DNA from: Astropecten irregularis
Taxonomy: Eukaryota > Echinodermata > Asteroidea > Paxillosida > Astropectinidae
Direction of reading: 5' to 3'
Length of the DNA stretch: 64,000 nt
NCBI GenBank assembly: GCA_963971285.1
Contig: OZ020245.1
Location: 20,040,983 to 20,104,982, forward strand
Part shown: positions 1 to 12,985 of the stretch, in pieces
Layout of the letters: the number at the start of each line of letters is the position of its first letter
Numbering within the stretch: position 1 is the stretch's first letter
The notes under the pieces: model-generated
Told to the model about the DNA's origin: nothing
Databases searched by the model: none
What the model saw: only the letters and a program-made list of their open reading frames with translations
Made by a program: the position numbers and the translations under genes

Positions 1-257
1 TTCTTGTTTTGCTTCTTATTTGCCAATGCTGACACCCCAACAATTATATTTTTTGCTCTCCCCTTTATCGTTTAGTACTTACCACTATACCTTTTTGTAT
101 AGACAACTTACCAGATTTATATTTTTTCAATAATGGCCAATATATATAGTTACACATAGGTCTATCTGTACTTACCACCATTTTAACACCTAATAATCTA
201 TGTATGTTTTTAAGCCTAAACAATAATTGGTAGGCCTAAACTGGATTTTCAATACTT

Positions 258-607
258 AAAGGTAATATCATACTTTGGTTTTTGTCAAAGAAATACAGAT
301 TTCTGAGCAAATATATCAAGGTACAGTAACAGTCATCTGTGAAACTTTCAGTCACATATTCGGTGCCCACTTTTTGAGAAAACTGTGAAAACGCCAACAG
401 TAACTTTTTCACCATTATTTTTTTATCTTTAAAAGATCGAAATTGTTGTCGGTCATTGGTTTACTATTTTCCGGATAAATACAGCATTTCAGGCAGACAA
501 TTTTTAACGGTATGTTTCTACCATCACCATCTTCATACCCTGTGAGTTATTGGTAAATCTATGAAGATTTCTGTTTCGGTATGCTACCGAAGTATGATAG
601 TACCTTT
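258..607. mobile_element. MITE, AAAGGTA family, copy 1
   Basis: The ends are inverted: AAAGGTAATATCATACTTTG at the left and an imperfect complement ending AGTATGATAGTACCTTT at the right. The core has a hairpin-like TTTAAAAGATC stretch and CTTCATACCCTGTGAGTTAT. Further copies lie at 20532-20846, 24489-24855 and 38693-39047. There is no coding capacity. The flanks read TTAA on both sides, so a TTAA target duplication is possible. Confidence 0.7.
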
Positions 608-2745
608 AAGTTAAATGTCAACATTTGCCAAATAACATTTTTTGGTATAAACAACTTACCACGTTTATACCTTTTTCAATTAAATTCCACTTGAATAAGA
701 AACCAAATCAAATGATACACACTATAGTAACACAGGCCGAATCTTTCTATTCGGCATTTACAACCATTTTATTTGTATGAAACAACCACGCACATTTGTT
801 AACATTTTCCACATTACACCTGTGAAAAATTACACCTGTGACAACACTTGCTTGATAGCAATTCTGTTCCCATTACAGAACAAATGACTTTAAATGCTTA
901 GACACACTCATAAAGAAGAAGGCTCACAAAGCACCATGATAATGACCCCTCCGAGAAGAGGGTGGAATTCATTTACCACAGTATATACAATAGTTCAATT
1001 ATAATATCCTGCCGATCAATGCCCGGGAAGATTTTTTGAAAACTTACTCGCGATTATTGAAACCAATTTAGAGTGAAAATTAGTTTGGTATAACATTCCG
1101 TGAATGTCTATGTTTCTCTACAAAGCACTGAGAGTGCACGTAATATGGAAAGCCTGCTGGTCATGGGGGAAAAGATTGTTGAAAAATCACACCAGACAAA
1201 TTAAAATTGAATGCTCGCAATTTTGTTTTATTATCATACAAAGAAAGAAAAGTCCTTAAAATGACAAAAGCCAATTACATGGCGGATTGTCAACAAGTAA
1301 CAGGTGTACGCCAGGTGAATATCCTCTGGAAAGAGGAACGATGGTGACAATATACCAGATAATCATTTAGATTCTACTTTTCTGGTAATTTCTGGGGGGA
1401 AAAGATACAGTACCTGTCTTTAAAACATCATTATCAGACTGCCGCTCATTATTTTGAAGAGAACGAAGCTAGCTACTGATTTACATACAGAAGAGCCGGA
1501 TTCGCGTAACAAGGGCTAGATCAGTGTTTTACTGACAATAAACGTTTAGTTTTAAAACGTTTACAGAGTACAGACTCTTAACCTGCTGACCATGGGGGAA
1601 AGAGAAATATTGAAAATCTATGAAATAAATGACACTCTGGCAGCATTTTCAAATGTGCAATTAAAGCTTTATTTTATTTTCTGTACAGAAAACCTGCTTC
1701 GTCTAGAATACGATCGTAACCCTTGACCTACATCTTTATGGCAATTTCGACCATAAAACTGACCCTAAAATCTTTATGATTTTTAAATGTTCTTTTATGC
1801 TTGTCTATAGTCACAAACCTATTAAGTTTTTAAAAGTGACACATGGAGTTCTAGCTCATATTACAACACTGAGACGAAGATTACGAAGGTTGTACTTCTG
1901 TGTACAGCTCTACAGGCATTCTCCAAGTGCTGAAGAATGACTGACAGTGTCATTATCAAGCTCCCAACCTTAGACTTCGACACAAACTAAGAATAATTTG
2001 CCGCCTTACACAATATCCAATCAGGAAATTGCACGTAGTGCAATATCAGAAGAGAACAAGACAACATTTACTACACTGCCAAGCTCCACTTGACAGAGGG
2101 AGACAAGTGAGAACGGCCAAGAAACAAGCTGGCCTGGGGACATTGGAGGTCGAGCTCAGAGCTCAAGACCAGTGGGGAGAAATCACACAGAAACAAGCCC
2201 GAAATAAGCATCGTTACAGCCATACATGCCAGGAAGCATATAATGGGTCGAGCAGAGTATAGTAGAATTATACCCAAACGCCGCTAATCTTTGAAGACAT
2301 TACTGGACAAGTTAGACATACAACTTACTATTCTGACATCAATTCTGTGTAAAGAATTAAGCTTTTATCTATTTCTTTTTATAAGATTTATTTTTTTTCT
2401 GTATTGAAAAACTGCTGATTGGTAGAAAGGATCTACACATGTTCAATGATTGGAGAATAATGAATAAAATGGAAACTTTAAAGTTTTGAAAACTTGTACA
2501 GATAAAAAAAAAACCTGCTAGCCATGGGAGGGAAAGGTGTTATTATACAAAACCTGCAAAGAAATGTAATAATTCAGTTGCAATTTTTACATTATCAATG
2601 GCAAACAGTTACATTTTATGTTAATTAAAAACCTGCTGGTTAGTAGGGTGGAAAAGACCATTGAAAACTGAATGCAAGACACTTAAAACGTTCGAGACCC
2701 TATACTGTCCAATGTTTGTCCAGTCAAGTTGGTTAACTTAATAAG
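608..2745. other. Intergenic DNA with short dispersed repeats, no gene seen
   Basis: AT-rich DNA without a convincing coding exon. The phrase CCTGCTGRCCATGGGGGAAA recurs in variants near 1151, 1579, 2513 and 2629, each followed by ATTGAAAA-like sequence. This looks like a degraded interspersed repeat. The open frame at 2029-2262 has no recognisable domain and is treated as chance. Confidence 0.5.
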
Positions 2746-2752
2746 TCACTTG

Positions 2753-2945
2753 CCAGCTTCAAACAGTATGTTCTCAAATTTAGAATTAAACTTTCTTGCG
2801 CCAGTAAACAAGAAATAAACTGACCCTAGAAAACTGGCCAGAAGCAAACCGCCAGAAATGTATGTCATCTGTAAAGAGTTACCATGATGAGGTGATTTGA
2901 TGCGGGGACTCCGGTTCCTTTTATTCACGGACGGCTCATCACTGG
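2753..2945 (-). CDS. Possible terminal exon encoding a transmembrane tail (uncertain)
   Basis: A minus-strand open frame ends with TGA at about 2751-2753. It encodes a basic stretch (KRNRSPRIKSPHHG), then a hydrophobic segment (ISGGLLLASFLGSVYFLF) that would make one membrane span, then a short charged tail. A possible splice acceptor (CTGTTCCAG) precedes it near 2946, next to a degenerate satellite unit. I do not recognise the protein. It could be the last exon of a gene whose upstream exons lie beyond the satellite arrays, or a chance frame; no upstream exon was found in the window. Confidence 0.2.
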
Positions 2946-5900
2946 AACAGCTCATCAAACAGTCGATATCATAAACTGTACAGAAATGTTTTATTTTTAA
3001 ACTATACATCATTTTTGTTTCCATGGCCGACGGCCAGAATCGTGGGTATCAATCTGCTCATGAAACAATCGCCTTCATAAATTATACAGAAACTACTTGA
3101 TTTTTAACTATACATCATTTTTGTTTCCATGACAGACGGCCCGAATCGTGGGTATCTATCTGCTCATGAAACAGTCGCCCTTCATAAACTGTACAGAAAT
3201 GTTTGATTTTTAACTATACATCATTTTTGTTTCCATGGCAGACGGCCCGAATCGTGGGTATCTATCTGCTCATGAAACAGTCGCCTTCATAAATTGTACA
3301 GAAATGTTTGATTTTTAACTATACATATTTTTTGTTTCCATGGCAGACGGCCCGAATCGTGGGTATCAATCTGCTCATGAAACAGTCGCCTTCATAAATT
3401 GTACAGAAATGTTTGATTTTTAACTATACATCATTTTTTTTTCCATGGCAAACGGCCCGAATCGTGGGTATCAATCTGTTCATGAAACAGTCGCCTTCAT
3501 AAATAATTGTATAGAAATGTTTGATTTTTAACTATACATCATTTTTGTTTCCATGGCAAACGGCCCGAATCGTGGGTATCTATCTGCTCATGAAACAGTC
3601 GCCTTCATAAATTGTACAGAAATGTTTGATTATCTGCTCATGAAACAGTCGCCTTCATAAATTGTACAGAAATGTTTGATTTTTAACTATACATTATTTT
3701 TTGTTTCCATGGCAGACGGCCCGAATCGTGGGTATCAATCTGCTCATGAAACAGTCGCCTTCATAAATTGTACAGAAATGTTTGATTTTTAACTATACAT
3801 ATTTTTTTGTTTCCATGGCAGACGGCCCGAATCGTGGGTATCAATCTGCTCATGAAACAGTCGCCTTCATAAATTATACAGAAATGTTTGATTTTTAACT
3901 ATACATCATTTTTTTTTCCATGGCAAACGGCCCGAATCGTGGGTATCAATCTGTTCATGAAACAGTCGCCTTCATAAATAATTGTATAGAAATGTTTGAT
4001 TTTTAACTATACATCATTTTTGTTTCCATGGCAAACGGCCCGAATCGTGGGTATCTATCTGCTCATGAAACAGTCGCCTTCATAAATTGTACAGAAACGT
4101 TTGATTTTAAACTATACATCATTTTTGTTTCCATGGCAAACGGCCCGAATCGTGGGTATCAATCTGCTCATGAAACAGTCACCTTCATAAATTGTACAGA
4201 AACGTTTGATTTTTAACTATACATCATTTTTGTTTCCATGACAGACGGCCCGAATCGTGGGTATCAATCTGCTCATGAAACAGTCGCCTTCATAAACTGT
4301 ACAGAAATGTTTGATTTTTAACTATACATCATTTTTTTTTCCATGGCAAACGGCCCGAATCGTGGGTATCAATCTGTTCATGAAACAGTCGCCTTCATAA
4401 ATAATTGTATAGAAATGTTTGATTTTTAACTATACATCATTTTTGTTTCCATGGCAAACGGCCCGAATCGTGGGTATCTATCTGCTCATGAAACAGTCGC
4501 CTTCATAAATTGTACAGAAATGTTTGATTATCTGCTCATGAAACAGTCGCCTTCATAAATTGTACAGAAATGTTTGATTTTTAACTATACATTATTTTTT
4601 GTTTCCATGGCAGACGGCCCGAATCGTGGGTATCAATCTGCTCATGAAACAGTCGCCTTCATAAATTGTACAGAAATGTTTGATTTTTAACTATACATAT
4701 TTTTTTGTTTCCATGGCAGACGGCCCGAATCGTGGGTATCAATCTGCTCATGAAACAGTCGCCTTCATAAATTATACAGAAATGTTTGATTTTTAACTAT
4801 ACATCATTTTTTTTTCCATGGCAAACGGCCCGAATCGTGGGTATCAATCTGTTCATGAAACAGTCGCCTTCATAAATAATTGTATAGAAATGTTTGATTT
4901 TTAACTATACATCATTTTTGTTTCCATGGCAAACGGCCCGAATCGTGGGTATCTATCTGCTCATGAAACAGTCGCCTTCATAAATTGTACAGAAACGTTT
5001 GATTTTAAACTATACATCATTTTTGTTTCCATGGCAAACGGCCCGAATCGTGGGTATCAATCTGCTCATGAAACAGTCGCCTTCATAAATTGTACAGAAA
5101 TGTTTGATTTTTAACTATACATTATTTTTTGTTTCCATGGCAGACGGCCCGAATCGTGGGTATCAATCTGCTCATGAAACAGTCGCCTTCATAAATTGTA
5201 CAGAAATGTTTGATTTTTAACTATACATATTTTTTTGTTTCCATGGCAGACGGCCCGAATCGTGGGTATCAATCTGCTCATGAAACAGTCGCCTTCATAA
5301 ATTATACAGAAATGTTTGATTTTTAACTATACATCATTTTTTTTTCCATGGCAAACGGCCCGAATCGTGGGTATCAATCTGTTCATGAAACAGTCGCCTT
5401 CATAAATAATTGTATAGAAATGTTTGATTTTTAACTATACATCATTTTTGTTTCCATGGCAAACGGCCCGAATCGTGGGTATCTATCTGCTCATGAAACA
5501 GTCGCCTTCATAAATTGTACAGAAACGTTTGATTTTAAACTATACATCATTTTTGTTTCCATGGCAAACGGCCCGAATCGTGGGTATCAATCTGCTCATG
5601 AAACAGTCACCTTCATAAATTGTACAGAAACGTTTGATTTTTAACTATACATCATTTTTGTTTCCATGACAGACGGCCCGAATCGTGGGTATCAATCTGC
5701 TCATGAAACAGTCGCCTTCATAAACTGTACAGAAATGTTTGATTTTTAACTATACATCATTTTTTTTTCCATGGCAAACGGCCCGAATCGTGGGTATCAA
5801 TCTGTTCATGAAACAGTCGCCTTCATAAATAATTGTATAGAAATGTTTGATTTTTAACTATACATCATTTTTGTTTCCATGGCAAACGGCCCGAATCGTG

Positions 5901-7158
5901 GGTATCTATCTGCTCATGAAACAGTCGCCTTCATAAATTGTACAGAAATGTTTGATTATCTGCTCATGAAACAGTCGCCTTCATAAATTGTACAGAAATG
6001 TTTGATTTTTAACTATACATTATTTTTTGTTTCCATGGCAGACGGCCCGAATCGTGGGTATCAATCTGCTCATGAAACAGTCGCCTTCATAAATTGTACA
6101 GAAATGTTTGATTTTTAACTGTACATATTTTTTTGTTTCCATGGCAGACGGCCCGAATCGTGGGTATCAATCTGCTCATGAAACAGTCGCCTTCATAAAT
6201 TATACAGAAATGTTTGATTTTTAACTATACATCATTTTTTTTTCCATGGCAAACGGCCCGAATCGTGGGTATCAATCTGTTCATGAAACAGTCGCCTTCA
6301 TAAATAATTGTATAGAAATGTTTGATTTTTAACTATACATCATTTTTGTTTCCATGGCAAACGGCCCGAATCGTGGGTATCTATCTGCTCATGAAACAGT
6401 CGCCTTCATAAATTGTACAGAAACGTTTGATTTTAAACTATACATCATTTTTGTTTCCATGGCAAACGGCCCGAATCGTGGGTATCAATCTGCTCATGAA
6501 ACAGTCACCTTCATAAATTGTACAGAAACGTTTGATTTTTAACTATACATCATTTTTGTTTCCATGACAGACGGCCCGAATCGTGGGTATCAATCTGCTC
6601 ATGAAACAGTCGCCTTCATAAACTGTACAGAAATGTTTGATTTTTAACTATACATCATTTTTGTTTCCATGGCAGACGGCCCGAATCGTAGGTATCTATC
6701 TGCTCATGAAACAGTCGCCTTCATAAATTGTACAGAAATGTTTGATTTTTAACTATACATATTTTTTATTTCCATGGCAGACGGCCCGAATCGTGGGTAT
6801 CAATCTGCTCATGAAACAGTCGCCTTCATAAATTGTACAAAAATGTTTGATTTTTAACTATACATATTTTTTTGTTTCCATGGCAGACGGCCCGAATCGT
6901 GGGTATCAATCTGCTCATGAAACAGTCGCCTTCATAAATTATACAGAAATGTTTGATTTTTAACTATACATCATTTTGGTTTCCATGGCAAACGGCCCAA
7001 ATCGTGGGTAACAATCTGCTCATGAAACAGTCAGCTTAATAAATTGTACAGAAATGTTTGATTTTTAACTATACATCATTTTTGTTTCCATGGCAAACGG
7101 CCCGAATCGTGGGTATCAATCTGCTCATGAAACATTCACCTTCATAAAAATTGTTTGA
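2931..7158. repeat. Satellite array 1, 105-bp unit, with higher-order structure
   Basis: About 40 head-to-tail copies of a 105-bp unit. Each contains TTTCCATGGCAGACGGCCCG, AATCGTGGGTATCAATCTGC, TCATGAAACAGTCGCCTTCA and TTGATTTTTAACTATACATC. The first copy at 2931-2990 is degenerate. Two variant markers show a longer period. A truncated unit reading GTTTGATTATCTGCTC occurs near 3629, 4526 and 5954. A unit with AAACGTTTGATTTTAAAC occurs near 4097, 4995, 5525 and 6423. The spacing gives a block of about 898 bp, with about 530 bp of extra units between 4995 and 5525. Each unit has an ATG followed by 26 codons and a stop; this is a by-product of the repeat, not a gene. Confidence 0.95.
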
Positions 7159-7890
7159 TGTGTCCTTAATACCCTCAGATAAATCAATCCACCTTTATTC
7201 ACCTTGGCATTACATTGTTTCCATTCATTAGATAAGAACTGCACAGAGATATCACTAGTGTCCAAAGTGAATCGACTTACATCAGAAAGAGGCCAAATTG
7301 TTTTGTAGAAATATACATATTTTTCAGGATGGGTTTTGTAAATGCTGCTCCTTTTGACCTTTCCTAATTCTTAAAAAATGGGGGACTTGAAAAAACCATT
7401 GCCCATTATGTCCCACCTCAGCCTTGCCGTATCTAAGTTCGCTGCCTGGCTTGGCTTTAGCGCAGCTGATTGCGCAGTGCCCCCAATATGCCCATTAGGC
7501 CTACCCCCTCCCCTGAACATGTAATAATACCCTACTTCAATTACTTTCAATTCCCCAAACTTCCTTCGGATAACTACAACGCCAAAAAGTGCCGTTGTCA
7601 CGGTTATCCATCTGAAGAAAGTTTGTGTGGAATCTTATTCGAAAGTAATTATCGCGATAAACCGACTAACCGACGGACCGACTCGATACCGAATACCGGA
7701 TGGATCGATAATCGAAATACTGAATGACATCACGGGGAAAGTCCCATTCTGACACCCAGCGCCCTACCGCAGAACCCCTCCCTACCTCCCTGAGCTGCAT
7801 TTGTGCCGCTGCAGGTGTTGACTTTGCATGCTTGCGCTGTTTCACGGCAAGACTGAGATATCCGCCACCCCCTTAATTTAATATGATTGG
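7159..7890. repeat. Right-flank module of satellite array 1 (copy A)
   Basis: Non-satellite DNA directly right of the array. From about 7365 it is similar to 11085-11555, right of the second array. Shared words include TCCCACCTCAGCCTTGCCG, ACGGTTATCCATCTGAAGAA and AGTAATTATCGCGATA. Near 7660-7725 there are closely spaced ACCGAC/ACCGAA words that look like iterons. Short frames on either strand have no known domain. Confidence 0.7.
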
Positions 7891-8183
7891 AGATATTGGT
7901 CATTGATTGCTTAGCATAAGTGCGCCAAGTTCCCCTGGAAAAAAATTAATAAGTATTTTATAAACCCAAAGAATTGTTCCCAACAGGTCAAAGGAGTGCA
8001 GCATTAACTTAGTGGGGGTTTTTCTCAAAAAGTTGATAAATGACAATTTGTGTTCTTTTATTTTAATTTATAGGCCTACATGGATCTCCATGCACACTTG
8101 TGATATCTCGTGTGTTGAAAAGCAGCACGTCGTTATTGTCCCTGCATGGTAAAGAATATGTAACTTCACCCAATCATCGTTTT
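7891..8183. other. Spacer between the two satellite arrays
   Basis: AT-rich sequence linking the first flank module to the second array. I see no gene, RNA or clear repeat here. Confidence 0.5.
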
Positions 8184-10885
8184 GTTTCCATGACAGACGG
8201 CCCAAATCGTGGGTATCAATCTGCTCATGAAATGATCGCCTTCATAAAGTGTACAGAAATGTTTGATTTTTAACTATACATCAGTTTTGTTTCCATGGCA
8301 GACGGCCCGAATCGTGGGTATCAATCTGCTCATGAAACGATCGCCTTCATAAAGTGTACAGAAATGTTTGATTTTTAACTATACATCAGTTTTGTTTCCA
8401 TGGCAGACGGCCCGAATCGTGGGTATCAATCTGCTCATGAAACAGTCACCTTCATCAATAATTGTACAGAAATGTTTGATTTTTAACTATACATCATTTT
8501 TGTTTCCATGGCAGACGGCCCGAATCGTGGGTATCAATCTGCTCATGAAACGATCGCCTTCATAAAGTGTACAGAAATGTTTGATTTTTAACTATACATC
8601 AGTTTTGTTTCCATGGCAGACGGCCCGAATCGTGGGTATCAATCTGCTCATGAAACAGTCACCTTCATCAATAATTGTACAGAAATGTTTGATTTTTAAC
8701 TGTACATCATTTTTGTTTCCATGGCAGACGGCCCGAATAGTGGGTATCTATCTGCTCATGAAACAGTCGCCTTCATAAATTGTACAGAAATGTTTGATTT
8801 TTAACTATACATTATTTTTGTTTCCATGGCAAACGGCCCGAATCGTGGGTATCAATCTGCTCATGTAACGATCGCCTTCATAAATTGTACAGAAATGTTT
8901 GATTTTTAACTATACATCATTTTTGTTTCCATGGCAGACGGCCCGAATCGTGGGTATCAATCTGCTCATGAAACAATCGCCTTCATAAATTGTTCAGAAA
9001 TGTTTGATTTTTAACTATACATTATTTTTGTTTCCATGGCAAACGGCCCGAATCGTGGGTATCAATCTGCTCATGTAACGATCGCCTTCATAAATTGTAC
9101 AGAAATGTTTGATTTTTAACTATACATCATTTTTGTTTCCATGGCAGACGGCCCGAATCGTGGGTATCAATCTGCTCATGAAACAATCGCCTTCATAAAT
9201 TGTTCAGAAATGTTTGATTTTTAACTATACATTATTTTTGTTTCCATGGCAGACGGCCCGAATCGTGGGTATCTATCTGCTTATGAAACATTCACCATCA
9301 TAAACTGTACAGAAATGACTGATTTTCAACAATTACATTATTTTTGTTTCCATGGCAGACGGCCCGAATAGTGGGTATCAATCTGCTCATGAAACAGTCA
9401 CCATCATAAAGTGTACAGAAATGTTTGATTTTTAACTATATATCAGTTTTGTTTCCATGGCAGACGGCCCGAATCGTGGGTATCAATCTGCTCATGAAAC
9501 AGTCACCTTCATAAATTGTTCAGAAATGTTTGATTTTTAACTATACATTATTTTTGTTTCCATGGCAGACGGCCCGAATCGTGGGTATCAATCTGCTCAT
9601 GAAACAGTCGCCTTCATAAATTGTTCAGAAATGTTTGATTTTTAACTATACATCAGTTTTGTTTCCATGGCAGACGGCCCGAATCGTGGGTATCTATCTG
9701 CTCATGAAACAGTCACCTTCATAAATTGTACAGAAATGTTTGATTTTTAACTATACATTATTTTTGTTTCCATGGCAAACGGTTCGAATCGTGGGTATCA
9801 ATCTGCTCATGAAACGATCGCCTTCATAAATTGTACAGAAATGTTTGGTTTTTAACCATACATATTTTTTGTTTCCATGGCAGACGGCCCGAATCGTGGG
9901 TATCAATCTGCTCATGAAACAGTCACTTTCATCAATAATTGTACAGAAATGTTTGATTTTTAACTATACATTATTTTTGTTTCCATGGCAAACGGCCCGA
10001 ATCGTGGGTATCAATCTGCTCATGAAACAGTCGCCTTCACAAATTGTACAGAAATGTTTGATTTTTAACTATACATTATTTTTGTTTCCATGACAGACGG
10101 CCCGAATCGTGGGTATCAATCTGCTCATGAAACAGTCACCTTCATCAATAATTGTACAGAAATGTTTGATTTTTAACTATACATTATTTTTGTTTCCATG
10201 GCAGACGGCCCGAATAGTGGGTATCAATCTGCTCATGAAACAGTCGCCTTCATAAATTGTACAGAAACGTTTGATTTTTAACTATACATTATTTTTGTTT
10301 CCATGGCGGACGGCCCGAATCGTGGGTATCAATCTGCTCATGAAACAGTCACCTTCATAAATTGTACAGAAATGTTTGATTTTTAACTATACATTATTTT
10401 GGTTTCCATGGCAAACGGCCCGAATCGTGGGTATCAATCTGCTCATGAAACAGTCGCCTTCATAAATTGTACAGAAATGTTTGATTTTTAACTATACATT
10501 ATTTTGGTTTCCATGGCAAACGGCCCGAACCGTGGGTATCAATCTGCTCATGAAACAGTCACCTTCATAAATTGTACAGAAATGTTTGATTTTTAACTAT
10601 ACATTATTTTGGTTTCCATGGCAAACGGCCCGAATCGTGGGTATCAATCTGCTCATGAAACAGTCGCCTTCATAAATTGTACAGAAATGTTTGATTTTTA
10701 ACTACCGGGTATACATTATTTTGGTTTCCATGGCAAACGGCCCGAATCGTGGGTATCAATCTGCTCATGAAACAGTCACCTTCATAAATTGTACAGAAAT
10801 GTTTGATTTTTAACTATACATCATTTTTGTTTCCATGGCGGATGGCCCGAATCGTGGGTATCAATCTGCTCATGAAACAGTCACC
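8184..10885. repeat. Satellite array 2, 105-bp unit
   Basis: About 26 copies of the same 105-bp unit as array 1, in the same orientation. Variants differ from those of array 1 (for example GAAACGATCGCC, ATCAATAATTGTACAG and CATCAGTTTTG). Some form 210-213 bp dimers, for example at 8368/8581 and 8869/9079. The unit near 10700 carries a small insertion (ACTACCGGGTATACATT). The array ends abruptly at GAAACAGTCACCATTTTG. Confidence 0.95.
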
Positions 10886-11560
10886 ATTTTGAAAATTACT
10901 TTTGAGAAGCTTATGTGTGATTTAACATCACCTTTGCACCATTATGTTAATATAAAACCCAATAATATCACAGAGATGTACCGCTGGTATAGGAAAGGAC
11001 TGTTTTTCAAAATAAGTGTAAAACTTTCTATCTCTACCAAATAAAATTCAAATGCTTTTCCTTTCCGACCTCTCCCAAACCAAAACAACTAGATAAAGTG
11101 TCCCATTATAGTTACTGTCCCACCTCAGCCTTGCCGAATCTGCGTTTGCTGTCTAAGCTTGACTTCCAGCCGCGCTCGCCCTGCTCCCCCCACCCCCACC
11201 TAGAGCCCCCTACTATAATTACTTTCAATTCCTCACGCTTTCTTCGAATAACTACAACATCACCGGTGTCGTTGACACGGTTATCCATCTGAAGAAAGGT
11301 TGTGTGGAATTTTGTTGGAAAGTAATTATCGCGATACCGTATACCGACGAACCGAATAACCGACAAGTCGACACGATACCGATTACCAGATAAATCGATA
11401 ATCGGAATACTGGATGGCCGTCGTGTCATCCAACCCTAGCCCCAACCCTTCAACCCCCACCCCACCCCGCTGCTTAGCATCGTTTCAAGGCGCAGGCCAG
11501 CCTGAGCACGCTTGATGCGCTGTTTTCCGGCAAGGCTGAAATCCCCCTCCTCCCACTTTC
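10886..11560. repeat. Right-flank module of satellite array 2 (copy B)
   Basis: Similar to 7159-7890, most clearly over 11085-11555. It keeps the block around ACGGTTATCCATCTGAAGAA and the ACCGAC/ACCGAA-rich stretch near 11330-11410. The 105-codon minus-strand frame at 11112-11429 shares VVVIRRK and ELKVI words with the frame at 7371-7601. DNA-level similarity is enough to explain that, and no family is recognised. Confidence 0.7.
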
Positions 11561-11996
11561 TGAAGCCTTATTACCCAATATTAAAATTTTCTCCCCTAGA
11601 GGCAGAATTAGGAAAGCATTAAACTAGTCTCTTCGTTTTTATTTTCTTTAACTTGAATTAACTTGTTTTAACCTTGGGTCCTTCGGTATACCAGCGATTC
11701 TCTCACATAATCGTTATTGCCAGTAAAATAAACAATCACTCCGCTATATGTCGTTTCATACATGTATTCAAACACCGGTTAATGTGATGCCAAGTTCCTT
11801 TACAACACAACTTTTTTTACTTAAATCTTAATCATATATAACTGTCGTTGTCCTTGGGATATGACGAAGAACATGCATCTTTACCGCCTCTCTGTCACCT
11901 TTTGGTCTTTATTTAATTTATATAGACGAGTGACGAATTATGTAACTTTTCTCCCTCTTGCTTCAGTCTTCCTTGGATGTCGCATCGCCCTTTCTG

Positions 11997-12213
11997 GGTT
12001 AGTATCTTTTACGCCACCCATATTATTTTCAGTATTTATTTAGCTTCTTCTGTTCCAAAATGAGATTTGTTACTTAAAGCAAATTTATTCATGGGTCCTG
12101 TAAACCCTAACTGAACATATTTCGGCAATATTTCAGTGAAAAAAACAAACGGTTTCTTGCCAAAATAAATACTGAAAATAATATGGGTGGCGTAAAAGAC
12201 ACTAATGCCATGC
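11997..12213. mobile_element. Foldback MITE, ATTTTCAGTATTTATTTAGC family, short copy
   Basis: The left arm (about 11997-12046) and right arm (about 12166-12213) are inverted complements around ATATTATTTTCAGTATTTAT. The core contains GAGATTTGTTACTTAAAGC and CATATTTCGGCAATATTTCA. Both words recur in the longer element at 25197-25825. Confidence 0.75.
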
Positions 12214-12832
12214 TTTCGGTGAATGCTTGAAGTCCACAAATCCCTTTAAAAAATCAATCATGATTTCCTTTACAGAGTTCACCACTAATAATTATTTTTA
12301 TGCAAAATTGCAAGGTTTTGGGTTTAAATTGTGTAGGAAATTTCCACTAATTTAACAAAAGTTGGCCCTCTAGGCCTCTTTCAAACATGCATCATACTGT
12401 TGAAGCTGGCTCGTGTCTTATATAAGTTAAAGTCTAGTCACGTTCGTAGTCAAAAGATCTCTTATTCAGACCGATACGGACTGATAAAGATACATTAACA
12501 ATGCAAGGATTTATTCACACTTTAAAAAAATACACATGGAAATACCAGTACCCCCAACCCAGGCTTGTTTAAAGCCGTTTCAAACTGTATGTAATGTGAA
12601 AGGCAATTGCATTGTTGCTTCTTAAAAGGGTATGCCACAAGTCAGTCAAGGAACAATCAAGGAATCTCGGTGTGATTAAAAAAAAAGCCATTTGAACACA
12701 AAGCATGGCCCAATCCGTTGGTACGTGGCATATTCAATTATTGCCACTTAAAATCAGACAATGGGTTTGAACCCAAAAGAGGTCAAGACGTAATAGGGCT
12801 ATTCAACAGCCATATCTATAAGTTGGGATGAG

Positions 12833-12985
12833 GCGCGTGACTGGCATGCGAAATACACGCGCCAGCCTCATTAATATGCATAACACCACTCTTGGCCAAT
12901 CACAAAGCCTGCCTGCACCACGCCAGGTGCATTGGGCGGGGCGTAAAGGAATGTGTTTACCACATGGATTGGGGCGTGAAAGAAT
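12833..12985. promoter_or_regulatory. Candidate promoter-like patch
   Basis: A CCAAT box (GGCCAATCAC) near 12895 and a GC box (GGGCGGGGCG) near 12936 lie within 50 bp, in a locally GC-richer stretch. The nearest downstream gene on + is the EF-hand gene, nearly 3 kb away. The assignment is speculative. Confidence 0.2.

Noticed and set aside
4028-6542. Repeated identical 62-codon open frames (start MANGPNRGYL)
   Set aside because: They arise because two 105-bp (35-codon) satellite units lose one stop codon. They follow the repeat period and have no independent coding signal.
2931-10885. CRISPR-like or hammerhead reading of the satellite (CTGCTCATGAAACAGTC)
   Set aside because: Units are contiguous without unique spacers, and the genome is eukaryotic. 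GAAACAGTC looks like a hammerhead 3' core, but there is no CTGANGA, no stem II and no complementary stem I.
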